NCBI GenBank assembly: GCA_013400975.1
Contig: WBMZ01012771.1
Location: 62,001 to 126,000, forward strand
DNA: 64,000 nt
Direction of reading: 5' to 3'
Origin: Atrichornis clamosus
Lineage: Eukaryota; Chordata; Aves; Passeriformes; Menuridae
Shown piece by piece: positions 25,307 to 36,208 of this stretch. A program made the translations under genes and the position numbers. Numbering within the stretch: the stretch's first letter is position 1; each line of letters opens with the position of its first letter. The notes under the pieces are model-generated. The model saw only the letters and a program-made list of their open reading frames with translations. It did no database searches and was not told where the DNA came from.

Positions 25307-25492
25307 AAAAATCTAATTCGGAATATCTGATTCTGAAATAAATATTTTTCTTATAATAAAATAATATGAAAAATCTAATTCGGAATATCTGATTCTGAAA
25401 TAAATATTTTTCTTATAATAAAATAATATGAAAAATCTAATTCGGAATATCTGATTCTGAAATAAATATTTTTCTTATAATAAAATAATATG
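25307..25492. repeat. Perfect 3 x 62 bp tandem repeat
   Basis: Three copies, 25307-25368, 25369-25430 and 25431-25492, each begin AAAAATCTAATTCGGAATAT and end TAAAATAATATG, and I find no difference between them. Exact identity in otherwise decayed neutral DNA implies recent expansion or ongoing homogenisation (a minisatellite), or less likely an assembly artefact. The unit codes for nothing evident and is AT-rich with a small inverted motif (GAATATCTGATTC). Confidence 0.97.
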
Positions 25493-26559
25493 TTTCACAC
25501 CCAAAAACTTCACATGCTCATTTTGCCCCAATAAATGTTAAGTTTTTCAGTCCAGCTATATAGACAAGAAATATGTACCAAACATTCTGCAGAGCTGTAG
25601 CAACCATGAGCTTTCTGATCCATCTTTATACAGTTGTACATTAAAGAAACATTTAAAAAAAATAACGAAACCAAAAATCTGAAACCCTGAATATTAAATG
25701 TTAGGATCTTTTTCTTTCACAGTTAATGATTTGTGGTCTGCATACATAATTTGTGGTTTCTGAGGTTTTCAGTGTATATAGTGAAGCACTTATTTCTGAA
25801 GTGGCTACATAGCAGAGGCAGACAGAATGCACAAAGCTACTCTCCCTGTAGCTGCTGGTTAACTTCAGCTTCCTTTGTTTACAGTGTTTTGCAGAGCAGT
25901 GTGTTCTTCTAATGAATGGTAGTGCCAGCAAAAATCAGCAAAATGGGTTCTAGCATTTTGTCAAGGTATGTCAAAGATGGTCTGTAAGATCTCTCCCCTG
26001 TATTTTAAATATGGGATACTTTAATGTGAACTGCATATTTTGATAGATGATGCAGTATGTTTATGGCAATGACAAATTTGTATCTGTTCTGAGAAGCTGT
26101 GATAATGCTGCGCACTAGACTAAGGTAAAAAATTTGCATTTCACACATCTCATCTGATTGATATTCAAGTCTGCATGAAGCAATGAAGACACCACTAAGT
26201 CTTGTATCCTAAGGTTTCAAAATTACTATAATCACATCTGGTTTTTAGAAAGATAGACAACTTTTAGAGAAGACAATAATTCAGTCTTCAGATTTGACAC
26301 TTTATTTGAAAAGAAAATACACAAAAGCAGACTTCAATATTTCTGTTCGATCTAATTAAATTTGATGAAAGACACATAACTAAACTCTCAGTCAGATCTT
26401 CCTGTCAGATACCAAGGTGTCTTTTTTTTTTTTTCCCCATGGAATAAAATCATAATCTCAAAATACAACAGTTTTTCTGGGTAATTTGACCCATCACTGT
26501 GCAATGTCTGAAATTTTGCATGTCTAATCCATGCCACATTTCAGAACTAAACTTTGATA
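25493..26559. other. Unannotated sequence
   Basis: No element recognised. It carries a 16-base T run at 26420-26435. Confidence 0.55.
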
Positions 26560-26831
26560 ATGGAGTGACAAAAATTCGTGTACTGAGAACCACAGAGCTG
26601 GACTCGGTACTCCATGTGGAGTATCATAACAGCTGAGCAGAGGGGCAAAATTACCTCCCTCGACCTGCTGTCCATGCTTGTTTTGATGCAGCCCAAGACG
26701 GGGTTTGCTTTCTGGCCTTCAAGATGACACTGGTGGCTCATGTCAGCATCCACATTCTATACTTCATTGGGCCAATTATCCCTGAAGATTATATATTCTA
26801 TCGGGACAGATCACTGGCCATCGGGATATCC

Positions 26832-27478
26832 CTAATTAGTTCTGTGTTGTTGAGCAACAGGTTCAATAATGTTTCTCCTCTGGTTGGGCTGGATTAAGAA
26901 ATTATTCTCTATGCTCTTGAAGTGTCTTCTAGATGGTTTACAACTTGCAGTGTTGCTTTTCCTGCAAATGTGAAGGTACTTGAAGCCCCTCAGCAGGATC
27001 AAAGCCTGAGGGAGTGATGCTTCCCATAGTTGAAGTAAGAATACTGCATCTACAGGCTCCTCTTGGACATGCAGACTGTAGTAGACCCCAGCTACAAGGT
27101 TTCCTTTGTTGTCTTGGCTCCCAGTTTTTGCCCCTAAGCTCTCAACCAACATCTCACTGATGTTTTTCAGAGACAGTGGAGTTAATCCATAGTTTTACAT
27201 ATAAGGCAACCCTCACTTTTCCTTCATCTGTCCTTTCAGAACTGTTTACAGCCATTAATTGCAGCACTTTAGTCATGTAATTCTTCCTTCCACATTTCAG
27301 TGATGGCGATTATTTTGCAGCTTTCTAGTTGCACAATGGTTTCCAGATTCTCCTGCTTGTGTGCACAGGTGTAGGGGCACATAAGCTGTGTCATCAACTC
27401 TGTCACATATTTAGAGGAACACACCCTAATTCCTCTGAGGCATTTCACTGATTTGGTTTCCCCGTTGGATCCTAACAC
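26832..27478 (-). pseudogene. CR1 ORF2 endonuclease (APE-type) remnant
   Basis: Two open pieces on the minus strand, 27478-27269 and 27152-26832, together read as the N-terminal half of the CR1 apurinic/apyrimidinic-type endonuclease. The first contains LETIVQLESCKIIAITEMW, matching the conserved CR1 LETVVQL...AITETWW block that carries a catalytic glutamate. The second contains AGVYYSLHVQEEPVDAVFLLQL and ILLRGFKYLHICRKSNTAS, matching the CR1 VGVYYRPP..EEPVDEAF and GDFNHPDICWKSNTA blocks. The GDFN catalytic motif has decayed to RGFK, so the protein would be inactive even without the frame breaks. The functional enzyme nicks target DNA to prime reverse transcription. Confidence 0.85.
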
Positions 27479-27489
27479 ATCAGCAGTCC

Positions 27490-28060
27490 TTGGCTCTGCT
27501 CCCTTATTCTAATATCCACCGAATTCCCCTGATAAATTTAGTTTAAAGCCCTCCATTTGAGTCTGGCTAGCCATTGGTGAAGACCCTCTTGCCCCACTTG
27601 GTCAGGTGAATTCCACCTGCTCTCAAGCACAGATCCATGATCATAGAAGCTAAAAACTTGAGTATGAGACCCATTATGCAGCTAGGCATTCTGCTGTTCA
27701 TTACATCTCCTCCTTCCTAAATCTCTTCCTCTCACTGGGAAGATAGAGGAGAACATTGCCAATGTCCTAGATCCTTTTAACATTGCTTCAAGGGATATAT
27801 CGTTCTCTTTTAATGGTTCTAAGTTACCTCATCACAGTATCATTGGACCCTACACAGAATAGTAGGAATGGGGTTCACCAGCCTCAGCAACCTATCAATG
27901 GCATTGTGAAGTTGAGTTCCTAGCAGGCAGAAAAGACCTCAAGAGAAATTGTCTGTGTGGCAGGTGGGTGCTTCAGTGCCTCTCAATAAGGAATCTCTGG
28001 TTACTAATATTTTATGAGCTTTTCTGGTGGCACTGGTTCTAATGCAGGTTGAAAGATGGA
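27490..28060 (-). pseudogene. CR1 ORF1 esterase-like remnant
   Basis: With frame changes, the minus strand reads pieces matching the CR1 ORF1 C-terminal esterase-like domain: a LxGTEAPTxHTDN-type piece near 27960-28000, a DRLLRLVNPIPTI-type piece near 27870-27900, and IHLTKWGKRVF at about 27582-27617, corresponding to the conserved DGIHLSRRGK block. Frameshifts and stops interrupt it many times. In intact CR1, ORF1 lies directly upstream of ORF2, and here it sits just upstream of the endonuclease remnant in the same orientation, which supports the call. Confidence 0.65.
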
Positions 28061-28130
28061 TCAACTTTGCATGGCTTTCCCAGATCCTGCCTGTTCCTCA
28101 TGTGCTTAGCTATGAATATCCACATTCCAT

Positions 28131-30555
28131 TTCAGTGACTTTTTTCACCAATGGATCAGTATTGTGAAATCTTTCTGTAAGTTCTTATAGCCAGCTTTAG
28201 ATCTGAAAATAAAATTTTCACTCGTGTGTCTTCTAATTTCATTTCTTTTTCTAGGACTATGAGTTAGTTTCAAATGGAAATTACTGGTCTATAATCCTCC
28301 AGAAGACATCAGGAGATTTTATGAAGCCTCTTTTTTCTTGCCACATATTGTTCTTCTAATGTGGAAGCTAATTTAAAGAGTATTTTGTACATCATAGTTT
28401 GCAGTTCAGTGAGTTGGTGTTCCTGCAGCATTTTTTCAATGAATATATTCAAGTGGTGGCACATTACTATTATATGAATTAGTAGTTTTAAATACCTTCT
28501 ATTGACTCTTCTGTCTGAGGATATTTCTCAGGTTTCGTCTCCTTTCTCTGCTGCAGAAACTCATTACATTTTCCAGTAATAAACACTGAAATTATCTTCC
28601 TACAGTATGGCTTTTCTTATTTATGCTACTTTTTCATCTTAGCTATATACTGGGTTAGTGCTAGCTTGTAGAAAGCTGTTTGCTTGTTATAAGTCAGAAT
28701 ATTTTATTATTAGTTTTAATGCCTTGAGCATTTGCTTCTCAAAATTTCTAAAAGGTTCTTTTCTATTCTACTCATTTTGATATGGTTTCTACTTTTGAAG
28801 GGTACCTTTTATCCGCTAATAGCCTCTTGTAGGCTTCTCTAATCATACTGAAGAATTAGTTCCTTCTTTATGTGGTCTTTTCAAAGGCCATTTTGAATAG
28901 CAATCTACATTTACCCTGAGCTTCTAATATTGCATCCTTCTGCAAGGATGCAATGAATAAGCATTTTATTCTTTCAGGTGAGCAGTTTAATTTCTTTCTA
29001 ATGCACCTCTTCATTTTCAAAGCTCAAAAGTAGAATTTTTAACCTTTCCAGCTACAAAAAAGCTGGGTTTATGTACTTTTTTTTTTCCTAATGTGAGGTG
29101 GCTTTTATATTCTAACATCTTGAACTAGTACTTTTCAGGATTACATTAGATACTTTTTTCCTATGTGAGTTTTCCAAGTAATTACTCCAAGAAGCAATAA
29201 GTGATAGCTTTAAAATACTTAATCTTCATCATGTCCTGATGTGTAGTTTTTCTGACTTGTGTATTGCCAGTTTACAGTTATTACTTTATGTTTAGTGTTG
29301 GCAGATTGTCTGTTCTGTAATGCTTCATGGTCCTTCTCCTAATCATTTGCCCATGCCAGGTCCCTCCATACACTGGAATTAGGTCAGACATGTGCAGAGC
29401 AAAACAGTGGATTTACTATCCTGTTCCAAACTGCTGTTTTCAGACACAGAGCTGCTTGAAAAGGACCATCATACAGCACAGATCACATTATTTTCTACTC
29501 CTTATATTCCCTATTTCTTGCCTTTCTTTTCTCTGGTTCTTCCCTCTTTACTGCTCTCATCCCCTAACAAATAAGTTCATTCAAGTACTTTTTATTTTTT
29601 CCATTTGTTCCAGCTTTGCTACATAAGCACCCGAATTTGAAATTTCTGATACTGCTGAGTGGGTGACCATGGCAATGCATAGCAATAGGGTTGTGAAAAA
29701 CAAAACCCACGCATACAGGGATATTGCTTCCCATCCAATTAGAATTAAATTTGAGAAATGATCAAGTAGACACTGAAGTTTGGCAGGAGGAATACAAAAG
29801 GCTCCTTGTGTAACAGACCTTAGTCACAGGTGTCATCAGACGGTTTTAATAGGTTTTAGTTGCAGCACTCTGTCTCGAGGACTGATGGAGTATTTTCCTT
29901 ATTATTTTTAATCTTCCTTCCTGTTTTCTAATTCGGCTGATCACTCATCATCTCTAACATATTTCCTCTCAGAGAATTTTTAAAGAAGGTAAACATAACT
30001 TCTTGGATGTATTTTATCTGTGTATTTGTCTCAGTTTGGTTCTACATTTTCTTTTATTCCCATTATTCATTTAAACATTGATGTGCAAAGAGGTAAACAC
30101 TTCACTTGTAAGTGAAGCCAAGAATTTACAATTAGTTTTTTAAAAACTTTTACTAGTGTAACCAATATACAACAGACAGTTATTACTGTTAACACAGTTA
30201 CAATGATGCTAATACTCAATATATAAATTATTTATTCTAAATAAATTTCATTAACAATACTAAAGTTGCAAGTTCTTATACAAAAAACCCTCTAATATCG
30301 TCACCTTTTTCGTTGGTATTGTGCTCCGATCTTCCCACTGCTCCCCAGTATCTTAATGTCAACAGTTTCTGCAGGAAGGAGAGAATTGCAACAAATTGTC
30401 AGCATCCCAAATAAGATGTTTACAGAGGTAATTTCCTTCCCTTTTGGTAGTAGGAACAAGACACTAATAGTCAATTTTTTTCTCTTCCTCACCTTAGGAT
30501 TTGCTTAGGATTATGTCTGTTGCTTGATTTGCATGTTTCACACCTTCTTTCTTAG
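28131..30555. other. AT-rich sequence, nothing firmly recognised
   Basis: No confident family. A T-rich bias on the plus strand from 28200 to 29300 gave the impression of an old reverse-strand transcript copy, but no frame or motif supports that. It holds the perfect hairpin at 28929-28954 and a smaller one (CTTCACTT-GT-AAGTGAAG) at 30100-30117. Confidence 0.5.
28929..28954. repeat. Perfect inverted repeat, 11-bp arms
   Basis: ATTGCATCCTT and AAGGATGCAAT are exact reverse complements separated by the four bases CTGC. Pairing does not continue beyond the arms. It is too short for a microRNA precursor. Confidence 0.9.
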
Positions 30556-30960
30556 CATCAGAATGATAAAATGGTTTGAGTTGGAGGGACCTTTAATTGT
30601 CATGTTGCCCAAACTTCCTGCAACAAGCACGGACATCAGCCAGATCAGCTGGCTCAAAGCCCCATTCAACCTGACCTTGAATGTTTCCCTGGATGGGGTA
30701 TCCACCACCTCTCTGGGCAAGCTATTCACCACCCTCATCATAAAAAATGTCTTCCTTATATCTAGTCTGAATCTACTCTCTTAGTTTAAAAACAGCCTGT
30801 CCCCATCTTCCTTATAAGCTCCTTTTGAGTATTAAAAGACTGCAATAAGGTCAGTAACATTTTATAGCCTTGTCTACTCCACTCTGAAAAACCTCAGCTC
30901 TCTCAGCCTATCCTCACAGGAGAGGTGTTCCAGCCCTCTGATGGTTTTTGTAATCTTCTT
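30556..30960 (-). mobile_element. CR1 LINE 3' end
   Basis: Plus-strand text is the reverse complement of a CR1 3' end: ATGGTTTGAGTTGGAGGGACC at the left (the tail side), then CCCCATTCAACCTGACCTTGAATG, GGGGTATCCACCACCTCTCTGG, CACCACCCTCATCATAAAAAATG, and CTCTCAGCCTATCCTCACAGGAGAGGTGTTCCAGCCCTCTGAT at the right. The minus strand is open for 67 codons (30538-30741) as a leftover of ORF2. It is 5'-truncated and carries small deletions. Confidence 0.95.
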
Positions 30961-33591
30961 CATTGAAACACTATATTATAGCTCACTTTTCTAACTTTGG
31001 CATATTTTGCATGTATTAGGTGGATGTTGGGTTTCATTTTTATTGCACCTGAAACTAGTTTTGTCTAACTAATTTGCATTACTGTCACTATATGGCTACT
31101 GATGACTTGATAGACTTCGGTTGTCCAGTGTCATCTTCAGCTAACAGTTTCCACTGTCACTACGTGCCTGCATTCCTTTAGCTGTGTCTTTATCCTAGAG
31201 TCCAGCACACAGGACAACTACTCATTATTACTGTTTACATCAAAAATGTCAACAGTGCTTTTTAAAATTTAAGAATATTATACCACAAGTTAAACATTAC
31301 ACCCCAAATATAAAAATATTATACCCCAAGTTAAGCAAAGCTAAAGAAATTTGAATACCAGATAAATGGTTATTACACAAATGCTGTTATAGATAAATAC
31401 ACTAAAAGACAGCTTTAACAAAGACAAGATATGTTCAGAGAAAATGCTTGTGATAGGCCCAGGCCTGATGAATGTGATGTTAGCTGAATACAAGGATTAG
31501 TGTGTTATTGTGAATATCACTACTTTATTTAATAACTACAGAGCTAAAAGGTCTTTGAAAAAGGAGAGCTCATGCTGTCTTTTAAATCTTTCTAGGAGAA
31601 CTGAGTTTTGCTCTTGCCTGAACTACAGTGCAACCATAGAAAGAAAGACAAACCTTCTTGGTCATGATAACAGAAGAAATCACACTCTACATGGGATGGC
31701 CTTTTAGAATATTGTTACAAAGCAGTTACAGAGAAGTTCAGGGAAGAGCCCACTCTGGGGATAAATTGATTACAAATGATTCAGAGAATGTATGCTGACT
31801 TATCCTACTACATTACATACACTCCAGTCCATGATACAGTAGAGAAGATAATGAATAATTAAAGCATGTTAGTTAAGAATTCAAGTTGAAGCCTCTAATA
31901 TAGCAAGAAGTAAACAACTGCAAAAAAAAACCTAAAGAAAATTATTATGAAGATTGAACAATCTTAATGACACACAGTTAATCTGTTCATCAGTTAGTTT
32001 TGAGCATAATGAGCAGGGGTGTTTAGGGCAGGGGCTGTTAGATTTCACATATGGTTTCTTAAACTTTTGAATGGCAGTTATTACTCCTGAAAATAGTGTA
32101 TTAAAAATGCAAGACTCAGAAAATATCATATATTGCAATCAAAATACTTTAATATATCTACTACAATTACTTTCAGGTTTAAATTTGTCCTTTTCATGAC
32201 TGCATAATACCATCGATTCACAGTCATATTGTGATCAACTAATACATTCACATATTTTTTCATACACTTTAGAACGTGAAATTTCAATTTATCTGAGAAA
32301 TTCTTACTAGTCTTTAAAAGTGAGAGACATGCACCTAACACATTGATTCTACTTCCTTGGTCTCTTCAAATTCAGGCTATTTTTAAATACAATCTTTTTT
32401 GTTGATTTTTTTAAGGTATTGATTATTTCTCCTTTCTGTAATATCACTAATGGAAATATTAAACTAAACCGATCCCCCAAAATATTTGAGGAATACCATC
32501 TTCCTCTTTGTTCCATGTTTTGTAATCAGATATCATGAGAGGTATATAATGGATACCTGATAGTAGATTACACAGTCAGTTTGAATTTTCTTTGTCAGGT
32601 TACACATCTTTAACAGCATTTTAAATTCCTTTCTATTAATTCAAAATGTTTTTCTTTTCTGTGAATTACTGTGTGTCACTGTTCTTAGAGTATATTGGAA
32701 TGCGGGTTAACTATACATTCAGTAGGGTACTTTCTAGGGTAGTTCTGCAAACTAAAATTATAATCAAGGGAGAAACAGCCTCTCATATCTAACTTCCTCT
32801 AATGTCACAAAAAGCTAAAAAAAAATGTGAACGTCATGTGGTTTGTAAATCTGTCTTCAAGCTTGTTGTACCATAAAACATGTTCCTGATATGTAAACAC
32901 ACTCAGTAAATAAATATCTGTCGTGTTTGCCATCTGTGCTAAACCCATCAATACCCCTCTCTAAGAAAACAAAATAATCTCCTCTCCAAAGTAATTTTAC
33001 CAAGGGAGAATGTTCATTCCCCAAAACATTTATCTGAAAAGAAATAGACAACATTTCTATAGAGGATTTGCTTTGTTTTGTTTTTTGTGGTTGGAAGTTT
33101 GGTTTGTTTGGTTTTTTGTTTGTTTGGGGATTTTTTAGAACTCAATTATGCATTCAGCTCATGAAGTAGAATATTGCTGTCTTGTGAGTAGGAAATCTAC
33201 TTTTTTTTACAGTATGACTTACTTTCATCCAGTCTGTCATTTGCTTTGTTAAATTCTGCACATCAAAGCATATTGTTTTCAGAGTTGTGGTATATAAAAT
33301 GAGTTTCTTTGCTGTCACCAAAATGTCACCCAACATCTTTCCTTGGTGCTCTACATGGGCAGTGCTGTACCAGGTACTTGATCTGACATGAACACTGGGT
33401 AAAAATGGGTGTGACAGTGGAGAAATTGTTGAAAGGCTGATCTCAGAGCACTGAAAAAATGGGCATTTGGAGTAGGAAACCATGCCTCTAATGATCTGAT
33501 GAACAACCATTTTATGTGCTAACAAGCTAGGTAGTAGGTAATGGAGAGGAAAGAACTCCTGACACAAAAATGGAGTTAAATATCTAGATTA
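30961..33591. other. AT-rich sequence, nothing recognised
   Basis: Contains the low-complexity G/T tract at 33071-33130. Near 31263-31335 a short direct repeat around ATATTATACC(A/C)CAAGTTAA occurs twice. The minus strand is open for 137 codons at 33154-33567, but the predicted protein shows no domain I recognise and I do not call it a gene. Confidence 0.5.
33071..33130. repeat. Low-complexity GTTT-rich tract
   Basis: Irregular GTTT/GTTTT units on the plus strand without a strict period. Confidence 0.85.
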
Positions 33592-33732
33592 TGTCAGGTA
33601 ATAAATGGACTGGAAACAGAACTCTATCAACGGAGTGCACAAAATGGCCCCCATAAAAGAAACTGTGAAATAATGAACTCTGAACACTTTGTTAGCTTTG
33701 TAGTGAAATCAAAACATAAGAGTATCTGTACC

Positions 33733-33739
33733 TATAAAA
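33733..33739 (+). promoter_or_regulatory. TATA box of the probable LTR
   Basis: TATAAAA in the context GTACCTATAAAATGC, in the expected place upstream of the poly(A) signal. Transcription would start about 25-30 bases downstream if active. Confidence 0.4.
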
Positions 33740-33813
33740 TGCTACTGACCTATTTATAAAACAACTCTATATTTTTTGTACCAGATAGTTGCCTACGAAG
33801 TTCACTTCCCTGT

Positions 33814-33819
33814 AATAAA
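33814..33819 (+). terminator. Poly(A) signal of the probable LTR
   Basis: AATAAA in TGTAATAAACTTTC, followed within 30 bases by a GT-rich stretch as expected for a downstream element of polyadenylation. Confidence 0.45.
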
Positions 33820-33864
33820 CTTTCTTTTATTTCTTGAGTGTTTGTTTGGTGTGGGTTGTGTTCA

Positions 33865-35564
33865 GTTTTTTTTTACTCTTTTTTGAGGTTGGAGGTAGTA
33901 GTGGAGCGACATGATGAGAATATTGTCATAGAAGAGGGATTGAAGGGATGAGGGATAATTGTGCTTGGACAGCCTTCCCAAAAATATACAACCCTCCTTT
34001 GATATAGAAGCCATCTGTTCCCTAGTTATAGATCTTCAACAGAAGTCCAATCATTACTCCAGCAAAAGAACTATCCTTGCAGATGAGCCCATCCATCAGC
34101 TTTCTTAAGAAAGGTCATTTAAAATATTCATCCTTTTCCTCACCTAACTGCACTCAATGACCTACTACCATAGATCTTTGAAAACTGATCCATCAATCAG
34201 TGCCATCATTATCTCTCTTTTCTTTACTCCCTTCTTAAGTCTATTTCTCCATTGTTAGCACTATTCCAGAAGATGGGACACTGAACAGCTGAACAAGTCA
34301 CTACTTAAGAGTGAAATATGGAAACAAACAAATAAACCCCAAAAAACTTCTCCAGAGTAGTGCAACCATTGCATCCAAATTAGAGCCAAGCCTCAGGAGT
34401 GCTAGACCAATGGGATAAAGAAAAACCTCTCATCAATTCAGAAATTTACTTATAGTTTAATTAGATCATTAATAGTCTATTAAAATTTATTGCTATTCAC
34501 ATTACAGTGATGTTAGTATTTTTAATCTGAAGTACTTGTAAATAGTCTCTCTCCAACAAAGGATGTCTCAGTCATCATTCACTCACCAGAACTCCCTTTG
34601 ACAGATTACATAAAAAATTGCAGCAGTATATTTGTCACTGTCACTTATTACAAGAGAATGGACCTGCTATAAAGCAATTATGTTTAAATTACATGAGACT
34701 TGGTCAATAAAAGCAGTAACATCGAATGCAGTATTATGGGAACAAGCTTCTTATGTATACTAAGAAATCATGATATACATTCTTCTCAGCTTATAGTTAA
34801 TACTTCATCCAAGGAAATGTCAAGTTGGTCTTGAATCTTTCAATATTCTCTTATGGTAGGACTGTGTCAGGACTCCTGCTCTGTGTCCAGTTTACTATTT
34901 CACCATCTGTTAAAATATGAAATTTACTTCAAACATTATGACAGCCACTACAAGTAGAAACACTTGTTAGACCAAGCACTGATCTGAATAGATTTGTTCA
35001 ACAAGCCTGTTATTCGCTTCCAGTATCACGCTAACTCAGAGACTTACCCTAATTTAAAGTCCAAATTTCCCTCTGTGCTTATATGAGAAAACTCAAAAGT
35101 TCTTTCCTACCCCTAAAGGAGAGGAACAAATTCATAAATAATTATTTCTTTTAAGACTTTGTACAGCTGCAGGAGCAATATCCAAAAGAAGCCTGAAGCA
35201 ACATAGCTGTTAAAAGCTGACCATAATCAGTCCTACTGATAGAATGTTACCATCTATTTATCTTCCAAAAAATTATTTGAGTAGGCTCTAGGCTAATCAA
35301 AACATTTAAATTGGTGGTCTCTTCCAGCTCCACAAAAATTAAGGCTGTAGAGGAAAAAAAAAAAGAGTGAACAGTGTTTTCTATAACCCAATATGCATAT
35401 ATTCAATTGAAAATATTTTTAAGTTCTGATTCCCAGAAAGTGTTTGAGGAAAAGTAGACCTCTTACAGCAGTCTCAAATTGCTGAGGGTAATCAATTCTG
35501 TATGACTGATATTCTCCTTAATTGAGAGTCAAGATGTGTCTCTGTGCCTCTTAATGCCAGGAGG
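33865..35564. other. AT-rich sequence, nothing recognised
   Basis: No repeat or coding signature identified. A plain A run of about 14 bases lies near 35351. Confidence 0.6.
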
Positions 35565-35767
35565 TGTGGTGGTAGATGGTCAGGCACTGTGACCTTCCCA
35601 GAAGTGTCCCTCAAGGAGTCGCTCTAGCAGGAGAACCAGAGCCCCTTCACAAGCACGCAGACACACCCCTGCCAGGTGTTCACAGCCACTCACTCACAAT
35701 CCGGACAGCTCAGCTCGTCACAGGAGGGAAGAGGCGGGAGGGGTTCTTTGTATGGAGTTCCGTGGGG

Positions 35768-35773
35768 TTTATT
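35768..35773 (-). terminator. Poly(A) signal in LTR
   Basis: Reads AATAAA on the minus strand, in CCTTCAATAAACCCC, about 60-70 bases downstream of the TATA box; this spacing marks a short R region. Confidence 0.65.
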
Positions 35774-35832
35774 GAAGGTCCGCACTTGAAGAAGTCCAGA
35801 GGCAAAGAACCAAGAACAGGGGTGAGCACAGA

Positions 35833-35840
35833 CTTTTATA
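35833..35840 (-). promoter_or_regulatory. TATA box in LTR
   Basis: Reads TATAAAAG on the minus strand, in CCCCAGTATAAAAGTCTG. An inverted CCAAT box lies about 33-44 bases upstream, giving a standard polymerase II core arrangement. Confidence 0.65.
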
Positions 35841-36067
35841 CTGGGGAACAAAGGGCGGGAAGAGCATCAGCAACCAATCACTGGGGGGTCCAGGGGTGGA
35901 GACAAGGTGGGGTGACATTGGGCTGACCAACAGGGAGAAGTGAGGGGAGGAGAAAGGGAGCCAGAAACAATGGGGCGCTGAGCAAGACAGAACTTTCCAG
36001 AAAGAGAATTAACATATCAGGGTGACATAATTGTGGGAGGAACCATTCAACAGTCTAGGGGGGAATA

Positions 36068-36208
36068 TCAAACTTCAGAGCTGTCCCACCAGTGTACCTC
36101 ACCTTCCTTGGGACCTCCCTGCTCCTCAGTGTCTCCAGTGGCATCTTCCACCACCTCCACAAAGATGCCTGAACTGACTAAATAATCCCCATTTCCCCAA
36201 GCCCTCAT
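36068..36208 (-). pseudogene. 46-codon frame beside the LTR, possible retroviral C-terminus
   Basis: On the minus strand a frame opens before 36208 and ends with TGA at 36070-36068, sixteen bases before the putative LTR start. From its only methionine it is 46 codons, acidic (many Glu and Asp, with EVVEDATGD and EGEVHWWDSS stretches), and GC-rich like the LTR. A coding end directly upstream of an LTR fits the last gene of a provirus, of which the rest is gone; upstream the sequence becomes low-complexity GT/CA. It has no domain I recognise. It could equally be part of a longer LTR U3 region or chance. Confidence 0.3.

Larger units (their letters stand above)
26560..28130 (-). mobile_element. 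CR1 LINE retaining ORF1 and endonuclease sequence
   Basis: Reading the minus strand from right to left, one finds CR1 ORF1-like sequence (about 28060-27490), the start of ORF2 with its endonuclease domain (27478-26880), then a jump to the C-terminal reverse-transcriptase region (26740-26560, with SREVILPLCSA and KANPVLGCIK blocks). So the endonuclease C-terminus and most of the polymerase are deleted, and the 3' UTR and tail are missing at the left end. Most CR1 copies show the reverse pattern: a 3' end kept and everything 5' lost. Many stops and frameshifts show that it is ancient. It is probably one insertion broken by deletions, but two separate copies cannot be excluded. The right boundary is approximate. 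Confidence 0.85.
33592..33864 (+). mobile_element. Probable short ERV LTR
   Basis: The interval starts TGTCAGGTAATAAATGG and ends ...GTTGTGTTCA, and in between has the layout of an LTR: a U3-like part, TATAAAA at 33733, AATAAA at 33814, and a short GT-rich U5-like part (GTTTGGTGTGGGTTGTG). The TATA-to-AATAAA spacing of about 80 bases suits a short R region. No target-site duplication was found and the left end is a guess, so a chance arrangement or another kind of retrocopy 3' end is possible. Confidence 0.45.
35565..36052 (-). mobile_element. ERV LTR with readable promoter and poly(A) signals
   Basis: A GC-rich block in AT-rich flanks. On the minus strand it shows retroviral LTR order: a U3 part with an inverted CCAAT box (ATTGG on minus, 35873-35877), TATAAAAG at 35840-35833, then AATAAA at 35773-35768, about 65 bases downstream, then an R/U5-like part to about 35565. 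The likely left part of U3 begins TGTTGAATGG on the minus strand (36052). Ends are uncertain: an alternative right edge is near 36161 (TGTGGAGGTGG on minus), which would mirror the TGTGGTGGTAG at 35565. No matching target-site duplication was found. I do not recognise the family; it is not the TGTC(G/A)TGGTTTAACC type seen elsewhere in the window. Confidence 0.65.

Noticed and set aside
28200..29300. Impression of a reverse-strand retrocopy or unknown repeat
   Set aside because: T-rich strand bias only; no poly(A) tail, no long frame and no motif could be found.
33154..33567. 137-codon open frame on minus
   Set aside because: No domain, repeat family or coding-like composition recognised; a frame of this length can occur by chance in 64 kb of six-frame sequence.
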